Part shown: piece by piece, positions 33,064-42,397 of the stretch
How the letters are laid out: every line of letters begins with the position of its first letter
Position numbering within the stretch: the stretch's first letter is position 1
Source of the DNA: Antiquaquibacter oligotrophicus
Lineage (GTDB): Bacteria > Actinomycetota > Actinomycetes > Actinomycetales > Microbacteriaceae
Length of the DNA: 64,000 nucleotides
Direction of reading: 5' to 3'
Assembly (NCBI RefSeq): GCF_020535405.1
Contig: NZ_CP085036.1
Coordinates: 2,831,553 to 2,895,552, forward strand
Made by a program: the position numbers and the translations under genes
The notes under the pieces: model-generated
The model's database searches: none
The model's input: the letters and a program-made list of their open reading frames with translations, nothing else
Told to the model about the DNA's origin: nothing

Positions 33064-34587
33064 ATGCGTGTGGAGGTCACGGGGGGTGTCGTCGAGGGCG
33101 CCATGCGTCGCGGTCTGCGAATGTGGCGTGGGATACCGTACGCCGCGCCACCGATCGACGATCTCCGCTTTCGAGCACCCGCCCCGGTTGTGCCGTGGAC
33201 CCGGATTCGTTCGGCCGCCGCGTTTGGCCCGGTAGCACCCCAGGACCGCAATGGACAGTTCGCCGGGCCACCAACGCACGTACCGATGTCAGAAGATTGT
33301 TTGACCATCAATGTGATCGCGCCGCCGTCTACGCAACAGGCGCCGCGACCGGTGATGGTATTCATCCACGGTGGCGCATACAGCGTCGGCTCCGCTCGCG
33401 AGATCCATGGTCAGGGTGAGGGGCTGGTGCGCGAAGGCGGCGTCGTATTCGTGAACATGAACTATCGCCTCGGCGCGCTCGGGTATCTCGACTTCTCCGC
33501 GTGGTCCACGCCAGAACGTCGCCTGGACAACAATCTTGGTTTGCGCGATCAGCTCGCGGCACTCGAATGGGTGCGCGACAACATCGCAGCATTCGGTGGA
33601 GACCCGGAGTGCGTCACCGTCTTCGGCGAATCGGCCGGGGCGAATGCCGTGACGACCCTCATGGCCGTGCCGAGAGCGGCCGGACTGTTCCAGCGCGCGA
33701 TCGCTCAAAGTGCGCCAGCAAATGCGGTGTATCCAGCCGAGGTGGCCGCCGAGTGGGCGAGGGACTACCTCGAACTACTGAGCGAAGCTGTCGACGACAG
33801 CGATACCGAGAGTACGTCGGTCGAGGACGCGGCGTCGCTCCTCATGACGGCACCGGTCGACGCGATTGTTGCGGCGACAACACGGATGCAGCGTTCCGTG
33901 CCCGATTCCAGGCCCGGCACCATGCCTCTGGCCCCCGTCATCGACGGCGATCTTGTGACCGAACGCCCGCTCGATGTATTCCGAGCCGGACGACAGCACC
34001 CCGTTCCGCTCATCATCGGAACCAACGATCGGGAGGGTTCGCTGTTCCGCGGACGCCTTGACATCCTTGCGAGCAACCCGCGGCGCATTCGCGCCATCTT
34101 CTCTCGAACCAAAAAGAAAGCCAGAAAGGCACTCAAGGCACAGTATCCGGGCCTACCCGCGAGGCGCCCCGCTGCCGATTTCGGCGGAGATTTTGCCTTC
34201 TGGTACCCGAGCGTCAAACTCGCCGAGCGCCACAGCAGCATAGGCGCCACCTTCATGTATCGGTTTGATGCCACGACCCGACTTCTCAAGCTCACCGGCC
34301 ACGACGCCACCCATGGCCTCGAACTCTTCGCGCTCTTCGAACGAATGAACGGTGCGTTCGGACGTGTGCTCGGGGCACTGGGTGGGCGACGAGGGTTCAT
34401 CCGCGCGGGCGAACGGATGCGGGAACACTGGATCGCCTTCGCCCGCACAGGTCGTCCGCTCGAGTCGTGGCCGCGGTACACGAAGCGGCGGCGTCGAACG
34501 CTCATCATCGGCGAACGTGATCGGGTCGAAGAGGACCCTCGACACGACAAGCGCATCGCATGGCAGGCGTTCGTCCCGCACGTGTAG
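33064..34587 (+). CDS. carboxylesterase type B family protein
   Basis: 507 residues, alpha/beta hydrolase. GIPYAAPPIDDLRFRAPAPV at the N-terminus, SEDCLTINV, oxyanion-hole HGGAY, nucleophile elbow FGESAGANAV (Ser) and a late HDATHGLELFALF region giving the probable catalytic His. Type B esterases hydrolyse carboxylic esters; no signal peptide is seen, so it is likely cytoplasmic. It starts 29 bases after parE. Several Arg/Lys-rich segments (SRTKKKARKALK) are unusual for the family. Substrate unknown. Confidence 0.85.
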   Translation: MRVEVTGGVVEGAMRRGLRMWRGIPYAAPPIDDLRFRAPAPVVPWTRIRSAAAFGPVAPQDRNGQFAGPPTHVPMSEDCLTINVIAPPSTQQAPRPVMVFIHGGAYSVGSAREIHGQGEGLVREGGVVFVNMNYRLGALGYLDFSAWSTPERRLDNNLGLRDQLAALEWVRDNIAAFGGDPECVTVFGESAGANAVTTLMAVPRAAGLFQRAIAQSAPANAVYPAEVAAEWARDYLELLSEAVDDSDTESTSVEDAASLLMTAPVDAIVAATTRMQRSVPDSRPGTMPLAPVIDGDLVTERPLDVFRAGRQHPVPLIIGTNDREGSLFRGRLDILASNPRRIRAIFSRTKKKARKALKAQYPGLPARRPAADFGGDFAFWYPSVKLAERHSSIGATFMYRFDATTRLLKLTGHDATHGLELFALFERMNGAFGRVLGALGGRRGFIRAGERMREHWIAFARTGRPLESWPRYTKRRRRTLIIGERDRVEEDPRHDKRIAWQAFVPHV

Positions 34588-34657
34588 CGTTCTGGTCGGT
34601 CCACGTTCTCTCAATCGGACGTGGCGCCCACCGCCAACACGGTGCAAGAGTGAGTCG

Positions 34658-35386
34658 GTGAGTCGGGACCTTTCAGCGCGCGAGCCACTTCGTTCGGTCA
34701 GACTGTCTGCGGCGAGGGACGCGGGCCTCGTTGTTCTCGGCTACATACCGTTCGGTCTTGCCGCTGGCGCCGCCATGGCCTCGACCGGGGTCGATCCCGT
34801 GCTGGCCTTTCTCAGTTCGCCGCTGATCTTCGCGGGAGCGGCGCAATTGGCAGCGGTGCAATTGCTTGGCATGGGAACGGGAATCGCCCTTGTCGTCGCT
34901 ACGGTCGCGATCATCAACGCTCGCCACCTGCTCTACAGCGCGGCACTCGCTCCGCACCTCGCAGAGTGGACTCCGCTGCAACGTTTCGCTGCCGCGTATC
35001 TGCTGGCAGACCCGGTCTACGCTCTTGCTGCAGCCCGGTTTGACGGTGAGGGCGGGGGAGGGGACGCCGATCGGAAGCGTGCCTACTACTTCACCGCCGG
35101 CCTGACGTGTCTCGTGGGGTGGACGGCTCTCGTCACCATAGGACTGGCCGTTGGCGGGCTCATCCCGGTGTGGGTGCCCCTCGAGCTGGCGATCCCGCTG
35201 ACATTCCTTCTGCTCGCTCTGCCACTCATTCGCGACATGCCTGGGCTCGTCGCGGCAACGGTCGGCGGAGTGGCTGCCCTCGCAGCTCACGATCTGCCCT
35301 TCGGAGTGGGGATCCTCGTCGGCGCGGCTGCGGGGATCGCGGCGGGAGTTGTGGCGATGAATGTGAAGGACCGACGCGATGCATGA
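34658..35386 (+). CDS. AzlC family branched-chain amino acid exporter subunit
   Basis: 242 residues. AzlC family: GLVVLGYIPFGLAAGAAMAS, FAGAAQLAAVQLLGMG, IINARHLLYSAALAPHL and YLLADPVYALA are diagnostic; about eight hydrophobic segments in total. AzlC with the small AzlD exports branched-chain amino acids and analogues such as azaleucine. GTG 34658 is taken as the start, just before a positively charged RDLSAREPLRSVR leader. It overlaps azlD by eight bases. Substrate specificity is from family knowledge only. Confidence 0.88.
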   Translation: MSRDLSAREPLRSVRLSAARDAGLVVLGYIPFGLAAGAAMASTGVDPVLAFLSSPLIFAGAAQLAAVQLLGMGTGIALVVATVAIINARHLLYSAALAPHLAEWTPLQRFAAAYLLADPVYALAAARFDGEGGGGDADRKRAYYFTAGLTCLVGWTALVTIGLAVGGLIPVWVPLELAIPLTFLLLALPLIRDMPGLVAATVGGVAALAAHDLPFGVGILVGAAAGIAAGVVAMNVKDRRDA

Positions 35387-35711
35387 GCTGCTCGCCCTCA
35401 TTGCATCGGGAGTAGTGACGTTCGCCTCTCGGGTGGTCTTCCTCGTCAACAGGAAGGTCCGACCTCCCCAGCGTGTCGCGAAGTACCTCCCCCTCATCGG
35501 CCCTGCCGTACTCGCTGCCATCGCTGTGCCCGGAATTCTCGCGCCGCGCGGTTCCCTCAGTCTCGCCGAAACGGTTCCGGCCATCGTGGCTGCCGTGGCC
35601 AGCTGGCTGTCGTGGCGCGCAAGCAAACAAATCTGGGTCGGTCTGCTCGCAGGCCTCGCGAGTTGGTGGGGAATCCTCGCGGTGCTCGCTGCGATGGGGG
35701 TCGACCGTTAG
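35379..35711 (+). CDS. AzlD domain-containing protein
   Basis: 110 residues, four predicted transmembrane segments. AzlD hallmarks: VTFASRVVFLVNRKVRPPQ, YLPLIGPAVLAAIAVPGIL. It is the small partner of AzlC, with which it overlaps. Its stop overlaps the convergent parC stop (35708-35710) by two bases, leaving no space for a separate terminator. Confidence 0.87.
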   Translation: MHELLALIASGVVTFASRVVFLVNRKVRPPQRVAKYLPLIGPAVLAAIAVPGILAPRGSLSLAETVPAIVAAVASWLSWRASKQIWVGLLAGLASWWGILAVLAAMGVDR

Positions 35712-38179
35712 CCCGAGGTAGTCTCCGGGCTCAGCGCTTGTCCGATCGATCCCACAACCGCATCCAGTGGTGTACCGGATGCATCACGTCGAGCGCCGCT
35801 CGCGGGCAGAGTACGTGCGGCACCGTCGGTTCCTACCGCGAGTGCGGGAGACGGACCCGCCCAGGCGAGGCCGAGCACATCTTCGCCCTTGAGGAAGGCG
35901 TGCGCTCTCACGCCGCCCGTTGCGCGGCCCTTGCCGGGAAACTCGGACAGGTCGGAAACCTTCGCTCGACCAGCATCCGTGCCTGCAATCGTGGACGACG
36001 ACGTCGATACTGTGGCCACGACGTTCTCGACTGCCGGATCGACGACTCCGAAATAGATGACGTTCGCACCGGCGGCAAGCGAAATACCCGCCATCCCTCC
36101 AGCCGCGAGACCCTGCGGACGGACCGTTGACGCGCCGAAACGGAGAAGCTGTGCGGAGGACGTGATGAACACGAGTTCCCGGTCGTCGGGGGCGAGGGCG
36201 GCACCGACAACATCATCACCGGGCTTCAGGCTCACGACCTCGAACTCCGGCCGCGAGGGCCACGCCCCCGGGGTCACCCGCTTGACGACACCCTGCCGGG
36301 TGCCAAGAGCAATCGGTATCTCGGATGAGAGCGGGACAAGCGCGACGATTGTCTCTTTCGCGCTGAGGGCGAGGTAGTCGGTGATGCGAGCGCCCGCGGC
36401 GAGCTGAATCGAGTTGGCGGGCACACTGGGAAGATCGACCGCCGTGAAGCGCACGAGTTTGCCGCTCGCCGTGATCGCACCGATCTCGGATCGTGTTGTC
36501 GTCACCACGCGTGATCTGATCGCGTCGTGTTTGCTGCGCCGGCGGGCTACCGCGGTCACAGGTTCTTCACCGATGTCGACGCGAATCGCTCGTCCTGTCG
36601 TCGACAGGAGCACCTCACACGGTGCATCGACGATCTCTAGCACGGGGGCGTTCTTCCGCGCCGATGACGTAGCGACGGAGGGGCGCGCCTCCGTGAGAAG
36701 GGTGCGTCGAGGTGTGCCGAACTTCTCGGCAACCTCATCGAGCTCTGCGGATACGAGAGCACGGATCCTCGCGGGGTCGGCAAGGATGGCCTGAAGCTCA
36801 GCGATCTCGGTGCGCAGGCGGTCACGCTCTGCCTCGAGTTCGATACGGCTAAAGCGCGTCAGTCGGCGTAAACGAAGTTCAAGGATGTAGTCGGCCTGGA
36901 GCTCACTGAGGTCGAAGACATCGATGAGCCTCGACTTTGCTTGCTCGCCGTCGTCGCTCGAGCGGATGACTTGAATGACCTCGTCGATGTCCAGGATCGC
37001 GACGAGGAGACCTTCGACGAGGTGGAGCCTTTCGAGGCGTCGTGCAAGCCGGTACTCGCTTCGGCGACGCACAACGTCGAGTCGGTGCTCGATATAGACC
37101 GTGAGGAGGTCTTTTAGGCCAAGCGTGCGGGGCTGACCCTCCACCAGTGCGACGTTGTTGATCGAAAAGCTGTCTTCGAGTGGGGTGAGTCGATACAGCT
37201 GTTCCAGGACGGCATCGGGGCTGAAACCCGTCTTGATGCCGATGACCAGCCGCATACCGTGTTTGCGGTCCGTGAGATCGGTGACGTCGGAGATGCCGTT
37301 GATCTTCTTGGCGTTGACGCCGTCCTTGATTTTTTCGATCACTCGTTCGGTGCCGACGAGATACGGAAGCTCGGTGACGATGAGTCCCGTCTTCCGAGCC
37401 GTAATCGGTTCGATGGACACGCGAGCTCGCGTTTTGAACGCTCCGCGACCCGTTGCGTAGGCGTCCTTGATTCCCTCGAGGCCGATGATCGTGCCGCCGG
37501 AAGGCAGGTCCGGTCCCGGCACGAAGCTCATGAGTTCGTCGAGCGTGGCATCCGGATTCTCGAGGAGGTGTCGCGCCGCGCCCACTACTTCGATGAGGTT
37601 GTGGGGTGCCATGTTCGTCGCCATGCCGACCGCAATCCCGGACGCGCCATTGACGAGCAGGTTCGGGAAGGCAGCAGGCAGGACACCCGGCTGCTGAAAG
37701 GAGTTGTCGTAGTTCGGAACGAAATCGACGACATCTTCGTCGAGGTTGTCGGTGAGCGCCAGCGCGGCCGCTTGAAGCCGCGCCTCTGTGTAGCGCGGGG
37801 CGGCTGGACCGTCGTCCAGTGAACCAAAGTTGCCGTGTCCGTCAATAAGCGGAACACGCATCACGAAGTCCTGCGCGAGGCGGACCATGGCGTCGTAGAT
37901 GGGGGCGTCGCCGTGCGGATGCAGTTTTCCCATAACGTCGCCGACGACGCGCGAGGACTTCACGTGTCCACGATCGGGTCGCAGGCCCATCTCGGTCATC
38001 TGGAAGAGGATCCTGCGCTGGACCGGCTTCAGACCGTCTCGCGCATCCGGCAGGGCGCGTGAATGGATGACCGAATAGGCGTATTCGAGGAACGAACCCT
38101 GCATCTCGGCCGATACATCGACGTCCTCGATGCGTTCGCCAGCGGGCACGACTGTGGGGGGATTATCACGGGTAGCCAT
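35708..38179 (-). CDS. parC: DNA topoisomerase IV subunit A / GyrA paralogue
   Basis: 823 residues. Winged-helix and tower with the active-site Tyr in AAPRYTEARLQ, the QRRILFQMTEMGLRPDRGHVKSSRVVG block (quinolone-determining region with VVGDVMGKLHPHGD), and C-terminal beta-pinwheel repeats. The GyrA box (QRRGGRG-like) needed for negative supercoiling is not found; FPGKGRATGGVRAH is the only distant resemblance, so a ParC-type decatenase is favoured. The start ATG 38179 is 12 bases from the divergent phosphodiesterase gene. Confidence 0.9.
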   Translation of the reverse strand: MATRDNPPTVVPAGERIEDVDVSAEMQGSFLEYAYSVIHSRALPDARDGLKPVQRRILFQMTEMGLRPDRGHVKSSRVVGDVMGKLHPHGDAPIYDAMVRLAQDFVMRVPLIDGHGNFGSLDDGPAAPRYTEARLQAAALALTDNLDEDVVDFVPNYDNSFQQPGVLPAAFPNLLVNGASGIAVGMATNMAPHNLIEVVGAARHLLENPDATLDELMSFVPGPDLPSGGTIIGLEGIKDAYATGRGAFKTRARVSIEPITARKTGLIVTELPYLVGTERVIEKIKDGVNAKKINGISDVTDLTDRKHGMRLVIGIKTGFSPDAVLEQLYRLTPLEDSFSINNVALVEGQPRTLGLKDLLTVYIEHRLDVVRRRSEYRLARRLERLHLVEGLLVAILDIDEVIQVIRSSDDGEQAKSRLIDVFDLSELQADYILELRLRRLTRFSRIELEAERDRLRTEIAELQAILADPARIRALVSAELDEVAEKFGTPRRTLLTEARPSVATSSARKNAPVLEIVDAPCEVLLSTTGRAIRVDIGEEPVTAVARRRSKHDAIRSRVVTTTRSEIGAITASGKLVRFTAVDLPSVPANSIQLAAGARITDYLALSAKETIVALVPLSSEIPIALGTRQGVVKRVTPGAWPSRPEFEVVSLKPGDDVVGAALAPDDRELVFITSSAQLLRFGASTVRPQGLAAGGMAGISLAAGANVIYFGVVDPAVENVVATVSTSSSTIAGTDAGRAKVSDLSEFPGKGRATGGVRAHAFLKGEDVLGLAWAGPSPALAVGTDGAARTLPASGARRDASGTPLDAVVGSIGQALSPETTSG

Positions 38180-38191
38180 AAGATTGCCCCC

Positions 38192-39313
38192 ATGCTACCG
38201 GCGCCCAAACCGCATGCGCCGAGCCTTGCCGACGTTCTGCCAAGTTGCCTCGCGAGCATCGGGGCGCAGCCGGGAACACTGGACCTGCCGCCCGCGGAGA
38301 AGGCGCTCGTCGTCCTCGTGGACGGCCTTGGAGCAGACGTGCTCGCGGCCCGCTCAGGGCACGCTCGCACCCTCGCTCGAGGCTTGGGTCGCACAACCAT
38401 CATCGAGTCGGGGTTTCCTTCGACGACGGCCGCGGGTATCGCGTCACTCACCACGGGAGCATTGCCGGGAAGCCATGGGTTATTCGGCTACAGCGTGCTC
38501 GACCCTGTGCGTGACAGGGTTGTCAATCAGCTCAGCGGCTGGGACAGCGCCATGGACCCCCTGACGTGGCAGCCGCTTCTCACGCAGTTCGAGGTCGCGG
38601 TCGGCAACGGGTGGGATGCCGTGGCCATTGGGCCGCGACGCTACAGTGACTCGGGCTTCACGCGAGCGGTGCTGAGGGGAGCGCGGTACGTGGCGGGCGA
38701 ATCGGTCGAGGATCGGGTGGACCGGGCGCTTGCGTGGCTGCGGCAGCCCGGACCGGGAATCGGGTACCTCTACGTTCCAGAACTCGATGTCGTCGCCCAT
38801 GCGAAAGGGGTCGAGTCGGTCGAGTGGACGGCGGGACTGGAACTCGTGGATTTGGCAGTCCGGCGACTGGTCGGAGGTTTGGGGTCGCGAGACGGGCTTA
38901 TCGTCACTGCTGACCATGGCGTGCTCGACGTCCCGCGGCACGCGCATGTCCTCGTTGACGAGCAGGAGGGCCTCCTCGACGGCGTACGGCACATTGCTGG
39001 CGAACCGAGGTGCCTCCAACTTCACCTCGATGAAACGGTTGACCTCGAGGTCGTCCTCGACCGTTGGAGGGACGCCGAAGGCAGTCGAGCGTGGATTGCC
39101 TCGAGAGCAGAGGTCGAGGCATCCGGATGGTGGGGCCCTGTGGCCCCGTCGTTGTCAGGTCGTCCCGGCGATGTCTTTGTGGCTGCGCGCAAAGCGGTCG
39201 CCTACTACGATTCGCGAACCGCCGGCTCTGCGCGATCGATGGTCGGTCAGCACGGCTCGCTCTCCCCAGCGGAGCTCAGAGTGCCGCTTCTGCGATTCGG
39301 AGCGTTCGCCTAG
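38192..39313 (+). CDS. alkaline phosphatase / nucleotide pyrophosphatase superfamily protein
   Basis: 373 residues. Phosphodiesterase/NPP fold: LVVLVDGLGADVL (first metal Asp), SGFPSTTAAGIASLTTGALP (nucleophile Thr region), GSHGLFGY, YVPELDVVAHAKG (metal Asp/His) and LIVTADHGVLDVP (metal Asp-His). These match the two-zinc NPP-type site. Adjacent to sepH, as often in actinobacteria. Substrate unknown. The start at ATG 38192 leaves only 12 bases to the divergent parC, so its promoter must lie inside parC coding sequence, or the true start lies upstream in the same open frame. Confidence 0.85.
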   Translation: MLPAPKPHAPSLADVLPSCLASIGAQPGTLDLPPAEKALVVLVDGLGADVLAARSGHARTLARGLGRTTIIESGFPSTTAAGIASLTTGALPGSHGLFGYSVLDPVRDRVVNQLSGWDSAMDPLTWQPLLTQFEVAVGNGWDAVAIGPRRYSDSGFTRAVLRGARYVAGESVEDRVDRALAWLRQPGPGIGYLYVPELDVVAHAKGVESVEWTAGLELVDLAVRRLVGGLGSRDGLIVTADHGVLDVPRHAHVLVDEQEGLLDGVRHIAGEPRCLQLHLDETVDLEVVLDRWRDAEGSRAWIASRAEVEASGWWGPVAPSLSGRPGDVFVAARKAVAYYDSRTAGSARSMVGQHGSLSPAELRVPLLRFGAFA

Positions 39314-40320
39314 GCGGGATCCTCGTCAGGTCGAGCACCGAATACGATCTCGTCCCAGCTGGGCATCGACGCTCTGCCTTTCTTTCGCGCGGTCGGCTGA
39401 GGTGCGGTGGACCGCATCGACGAGTCGTCTTCCATGGGGGACAGAGGAACGTCGATTACCCGCACGGATCCCGTCGAGGGATGCTGCGAGCGGCCGCCAT
39501 CGTCCGCGACGTCGCCTTCGACCATGGGTGCGGACTCTCGCTCACCGCGTCGACGGCGGAGTGCCTCGAGGAGATCTGCCGTCTGATTGCCGTGAACGGC
39601 CTCATCCATTCGAGCGCGTGCGATCGGCACCGGCTCGGGCGACGGAGAAACCGCCTCGGGTGCGCTGCTCTCGACGAGGAAGGCGCCGCTGTCGAATCGA
39701 TCGCCCTCTGACGTAGTTTCTCCCGGAGCAACCGCGCGCAATCGAGGCACGAGTCCCGAGGCGGAATCGCCCTGCTGCGACAGCGTCACCGCTTCGGTGT
39801 TGAGCGGCACAAGCGACTGCTTCCGCGGGTCGAACTGCCACCGAGCATCCCGCTCGATTTGGTCTGCGATGAAGGACAGTTTCACGACCCAGCCGCTACC
39901 CGCTTCCTTCCAGCTTGCCCAACGCTCTCCGGAGCCTCCGAGGGCAGCCAGTCGTTGACGAATGACGATGCCGAACGTCGTGGGTTCTGCAAGCGGGTCA
40001 TTGTCGGCGGCCGTTCGCACAGGGACGTCGAGCGCGGACTGGACCACAAATTCTCGTTCCGCAACGACAGGACCCTCAAACCGTTGGATGTAGTCCAGCG
40101 GTGCACCGGTGATCGCGGCGACGTCCTGTGCCGACATTCCGGACCGAATGTGGGCCTGAATGTCCTTGGGCGCGATCTTACGATCGGAGCCGATGTCTTG
40201 CTGGGGGATACGTAGTCTCGCCTGCAGCACATCCTCGACGGGGATGCTGTAACGCGTCCCTTCCGCGGACGCCACGATGAGCGAGGCCTCTTCGACCCCG
40301 ATTACCCGTAGTTCTTGCAT
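39310..40320 (-). CDS. sepH: septation protein SepH (DUF3071)
   Basis: 336 residues. N-terminal DUF3071 domain: MQELRVIGVEEASLIVAS, YSIPVEDVLQARLR, then the helix-turn-helix SDRKIAPKDIQAHIRSGMS and SAQDVAAITGAPLDYIQRFEGPV. A long disordered middle and the conserved C-terminal tail RASMPSWDEIVFGARPDED follow. SepH binds and stimulates FtsZ assembly in actinobacteria. ATG 40320 starts the conserved domain; the longer frame upstream is not conserved. Convergent four-base overlap with the phosphodiesterase gene. Confidence 0.92.
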   Translation of the reverse strand: MQELRVIGVEEASLIVASAEGTRYSIPVEDVLQARLRIPQQDIGSDRKIAPKDIQAHIRSGMSAQDVAAITGAPLDYIQRFEGPVVAEREFVVQSALDVPVRTAADNDPLAEPTTFGIVIRQRLAALGGSGERWASWKEAGSGWVVKLSFIADQIERDARWQFDPRKQSLVPLNTEAVTLSQQGDSASGLVPRLRAVAPGETTSEGDRFDSGAFLVESSAPEAVSPSPEPVPIARARMDEAVHGNQTADLLEALRRRRGERESAPMVEGDVADDGGRSQHPSTGSVRVIDVPLSPMEDDSSMRSTAPQPTARKKGRASMPSWDEIVFGARPDEDPA

Positions 40321-40531
40321 GCTGAACGACCTCCAGCCCTCACGACTCGGCTCAAGGATGACACGCACAGGGCACTATTCCCGGGAATAGAAAGGGCGTG
40401 CCGGAAGTTGGTGGGTGGGGTCGGATCGAAGCGGCAACAACGGTTTGCTATTCCCTACGGATTGATGCACACTGTCCCCGCCGTTTTCGATACGGCCCCC
40501 TCGTGAGTGGTGAATACAGAAGTGGAATGGC

Positions 40532-40828
40532 ATGGCAACCGACTATGACGCCCCCCGGAAGACCGACGACGATTCTGAGTCGATCGAGGCACTGAAGGAG
40601 CGCGTTCCGGATAAGGCTTCGGCCTCGATCGATGCCGAGGATGCCGATAACCCGGGTAGCTTCGAGCTCGCTGGCGGCGACCTGTCAGACCTCGATGATC
40701 TTGACGTTGTGGTGCTCCCTCCGCAGGCCGACGAGTTCACGTGCGTCAGCTGCTTCCTGGTGAAGCACCGCTCGCAGATCGATCACGAGTCGAAGCTCGG
40801 CCCGATCTGCCTGGAGTGCGCCGCTTAG
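40532..40828 (+). CDS. DUF4193 family protein
   Basis: 98 residues. MATDYDAPRKTDDDSESIEAL is the strongly conserved DUF4193 start; acidic middle; C-terminal CVSCFLVKHRSQ and CLECAA give two CxxC pairs, probably one zinc site. Function unknown; adjacent to DUF3093 and dut in most actinobacteria. Its stop overlaps the convergent DUF3093 stop. The 211 bases upstream of it (to sepH) hold the divergent promoters; nothing more specific was recognised there. Confidence 0.92.
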   Translation: MATDYDAPRKTDDDSESIEALKERVPDKASASIDAEDADNPGSFELAGGDLSDLDDLDVVVLPPQADEFTCVSCFLVKHRSQIDHESKLGPICLECAA

Positions 40829-41274
40829 GAACTCGTTGATCGCACCTCGCGCACCACGCGCGCAAGTTCCTCGGGGTGACGCGACGACACGAGCCAGTAC
40901 GGCGTCGGGTCGTTGTTGTCATCGATCGTCAGTCGAACGACGGGATCGACCCAGCCGCGAAGGAGCAGCCACGCTCGCGCGTCGAGTCCTGGGCCGCGCT
41001 GCCAGGTCGCATCTTCGCGGCGGTACACGCTCGTCTCGCCAATGAGCTCGATCGGGATACTCGCCTTCCCCGCACGAAAAACGCCGTCGACGACCGAGAT
41101 GGTGGGCGATGCGGCGAGGAGAACCCCGATGCATCCGGCATACAGCACGAGTGCGACAACCACTCCCGCGACAAAGTTGATGGGGAGAAACACGAGAAGG
41201 CTCGCGGGTATCACGAGCGCAACCGCGACGAACATCCACGGGGCGGGCCACAAGCGCTCTCGGTAGGACGGCAT
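40825..41274 (-). CDS. DUF3093 domain-containing membrane protein
   Basis: 149 residues. YRERLWPAPWMFVAVALVIP and a second helix (VVVALVLYAGCIGVLLA) form a hairpin membrane anchor; the cytosolic part has LIGETSVYRREDATWQRGPG and DPTPYWLVSSRHPEELA, all typical of DUF3093. Function unknown. ATG 41274 starts the conserved MPSYRERLW. Divergent from dut with 71 bases between. Confidence 0.9.
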   Translation of the reverse strand: MPSYRERLWPAPWMFVAVALVIPASLLVFLPINFVAGVVVALVLYAGCIGVLLAASPTISVVDGVFRAGKASIPIELIGETSVYRREDATWQRGPGLDARAWLLLRGWVDPVVRLTIDDNNDPTPYWLVSSRHPEELARVVREVRSTSS

Positions 41275-41345
41275 ACCTCCATTCGACCAGAGTTCCCTGC
41301 GGCGAGCGAACTGACGTGTCCAGACTTCTGCACTAGCCTCGATGC

Positions 41346-41780
41346 GTGGAATCACGTGTGGACGTCCTCATCTCGGCAGAGTACGTACCTGTCTACGCGC
41401 ACCCGGGGGATGCGGGTGCGGATCTCCGGGCGGCTGAGTCGGTTGATCTGGCTCCCGGAGCCCGAGCGACTGTCCCCACGGGTGTAGCCATCGCCCTTCC
41501 CGACGGTTTTGCCGCTTTTGTGCTGCCGCGAAGCGGTCTCGCCGCCAAACACGGCATCACGATCGTCAACGCGCCGGGAACGGTGGATGCTGGCTATCGC
41601 GGGGAGATCCGCGTGACACTCCTCAACACCGACACCGAGGAGACGTTCTCCATTACCGCGGGGGACCGCATCGCGCAGCTTGTTGTGATGCCTGTCACCC
41701 GCGTCAACTTTGTGCCCGTCGAGACGCTCCCGGGCAGCCACCGCGGTGAGTCGGGCTTCGGCTCGACTGGCCGCCTCTGA
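41346..41780 (+). CDS. dut: deoxyuridine 5'-triphosphate nucleotidohydrolase
   Basis: 144 residues; trimeric dUTPase, removing dUTP and providing dUMP. All five motifs: HPGDAGADL (I), LPRSGLAAKHG (II), VDAGYRGEI (III), GDRIAQLVVMPV (IV) and the Gly/Ser-rich C-terminal arm RGESGFGSTGRL (V). GTG start at 41346. Same genomic place as in mycobacteria, facing DUF3093. Confidence 0.95.
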   Translation: MESRVDVLISAEYVPVYAHPGDAGADLRAAESVDLAPGARATVPTGVAIALPDGFAAFVLPRSGLAAKHGITIVNAPGTVDAGYRGEIRVTLLNTDTEETFSITAGDRIAQLVVMPVTRVNFVPVETLPGSHRGESGFGSTGRL

Positions 41781-41809
41781 CCACCACCAGTGAGAAATCA
41801 GGAGACATC

Positions 41810-42397
41810 GTGACCGATACGGCGCCCGAAGCCGCTGAGCAGCCGAAGTCCGCTCCCACAGATCGCGCGAGTGCTGGCCCTCTCGACGAATCCGAGGCGA
41901 ATCCGGTGCGACCCTACGTCGATCTGGGTGGCGTCAAAGTGCTACCGCGCACGGATCTCGCTCTTCGACTCGAGGTCGAGGAGGGCACAAAACGTGTTGT
42001 CGCCGTGAGCCTGGATTACGCCGGTTCGACGCTTCAGGTGCAGCCGTTCGCTGCGCCGCGTTCCAGCGGGCTGTGGCACGAGATCATGGCCCAGATTATC
42101 GAGCAGATCGACCGGCAGGGAGGCACCACCGTGGTGCAGCAGGGGCCGTTCGGTCCTGAGGTTGTCGCCCAGATTCCTGTGGCGGGGGCCGAGCCGCGGG
42201 CGGCGCGGTTCGTGGGAGTCGATGGCCCACGATGGTTCCTGCGTGGCGTGATTGCGGGGGAGGGAGTCTCAAACCCCGAGGCTGCAGCGAAGATCGAGGA
42301 TCTCTTCCGTTCGATTGTTGTCGTGCGTGGCAACACGCCCATGCCGCCCCGCGACCTCATTCCGCTGTCGATGCCAGCCACGGGAGCTGGCGCGTGA
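41810..42397 (+). CDS. DUF3710 domain-containing protein
   Basis: 195 residues. GPLDESEANPVRPYVDLGGVKV, the LQVQPFAAPRSSGLWHEI segment and GPFGPEVVAQIPV are DUF3710 hallmarks, then VDGPRWFLRGVI and LPLSMP-like C-terminus. Function unknown, invariably between dut and DUF3159 in actinobacteria. GTG 41810 follows AGGAGA. The stop overlaps the DUF3159 start (GTGA). Confidence 0.9.
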   Translation: MTDTAPEAAEQPKSAPTDRASAGPLDESEANPVRPYVDLGGVKVLPRTDLALRLEVEEGTKRVVAVSLDYAGSTLQVQPFAAPRSSGLWHEIMAQIIEQIDRQGGTTVVQQGPFGPEVVAQIPVAGAEPRAARFVGVDGPRWFLRGVIAGEGVSNPEAAAKIEDLFRSIVVVRGNTPMPPRDLIPLSMPATGAGA

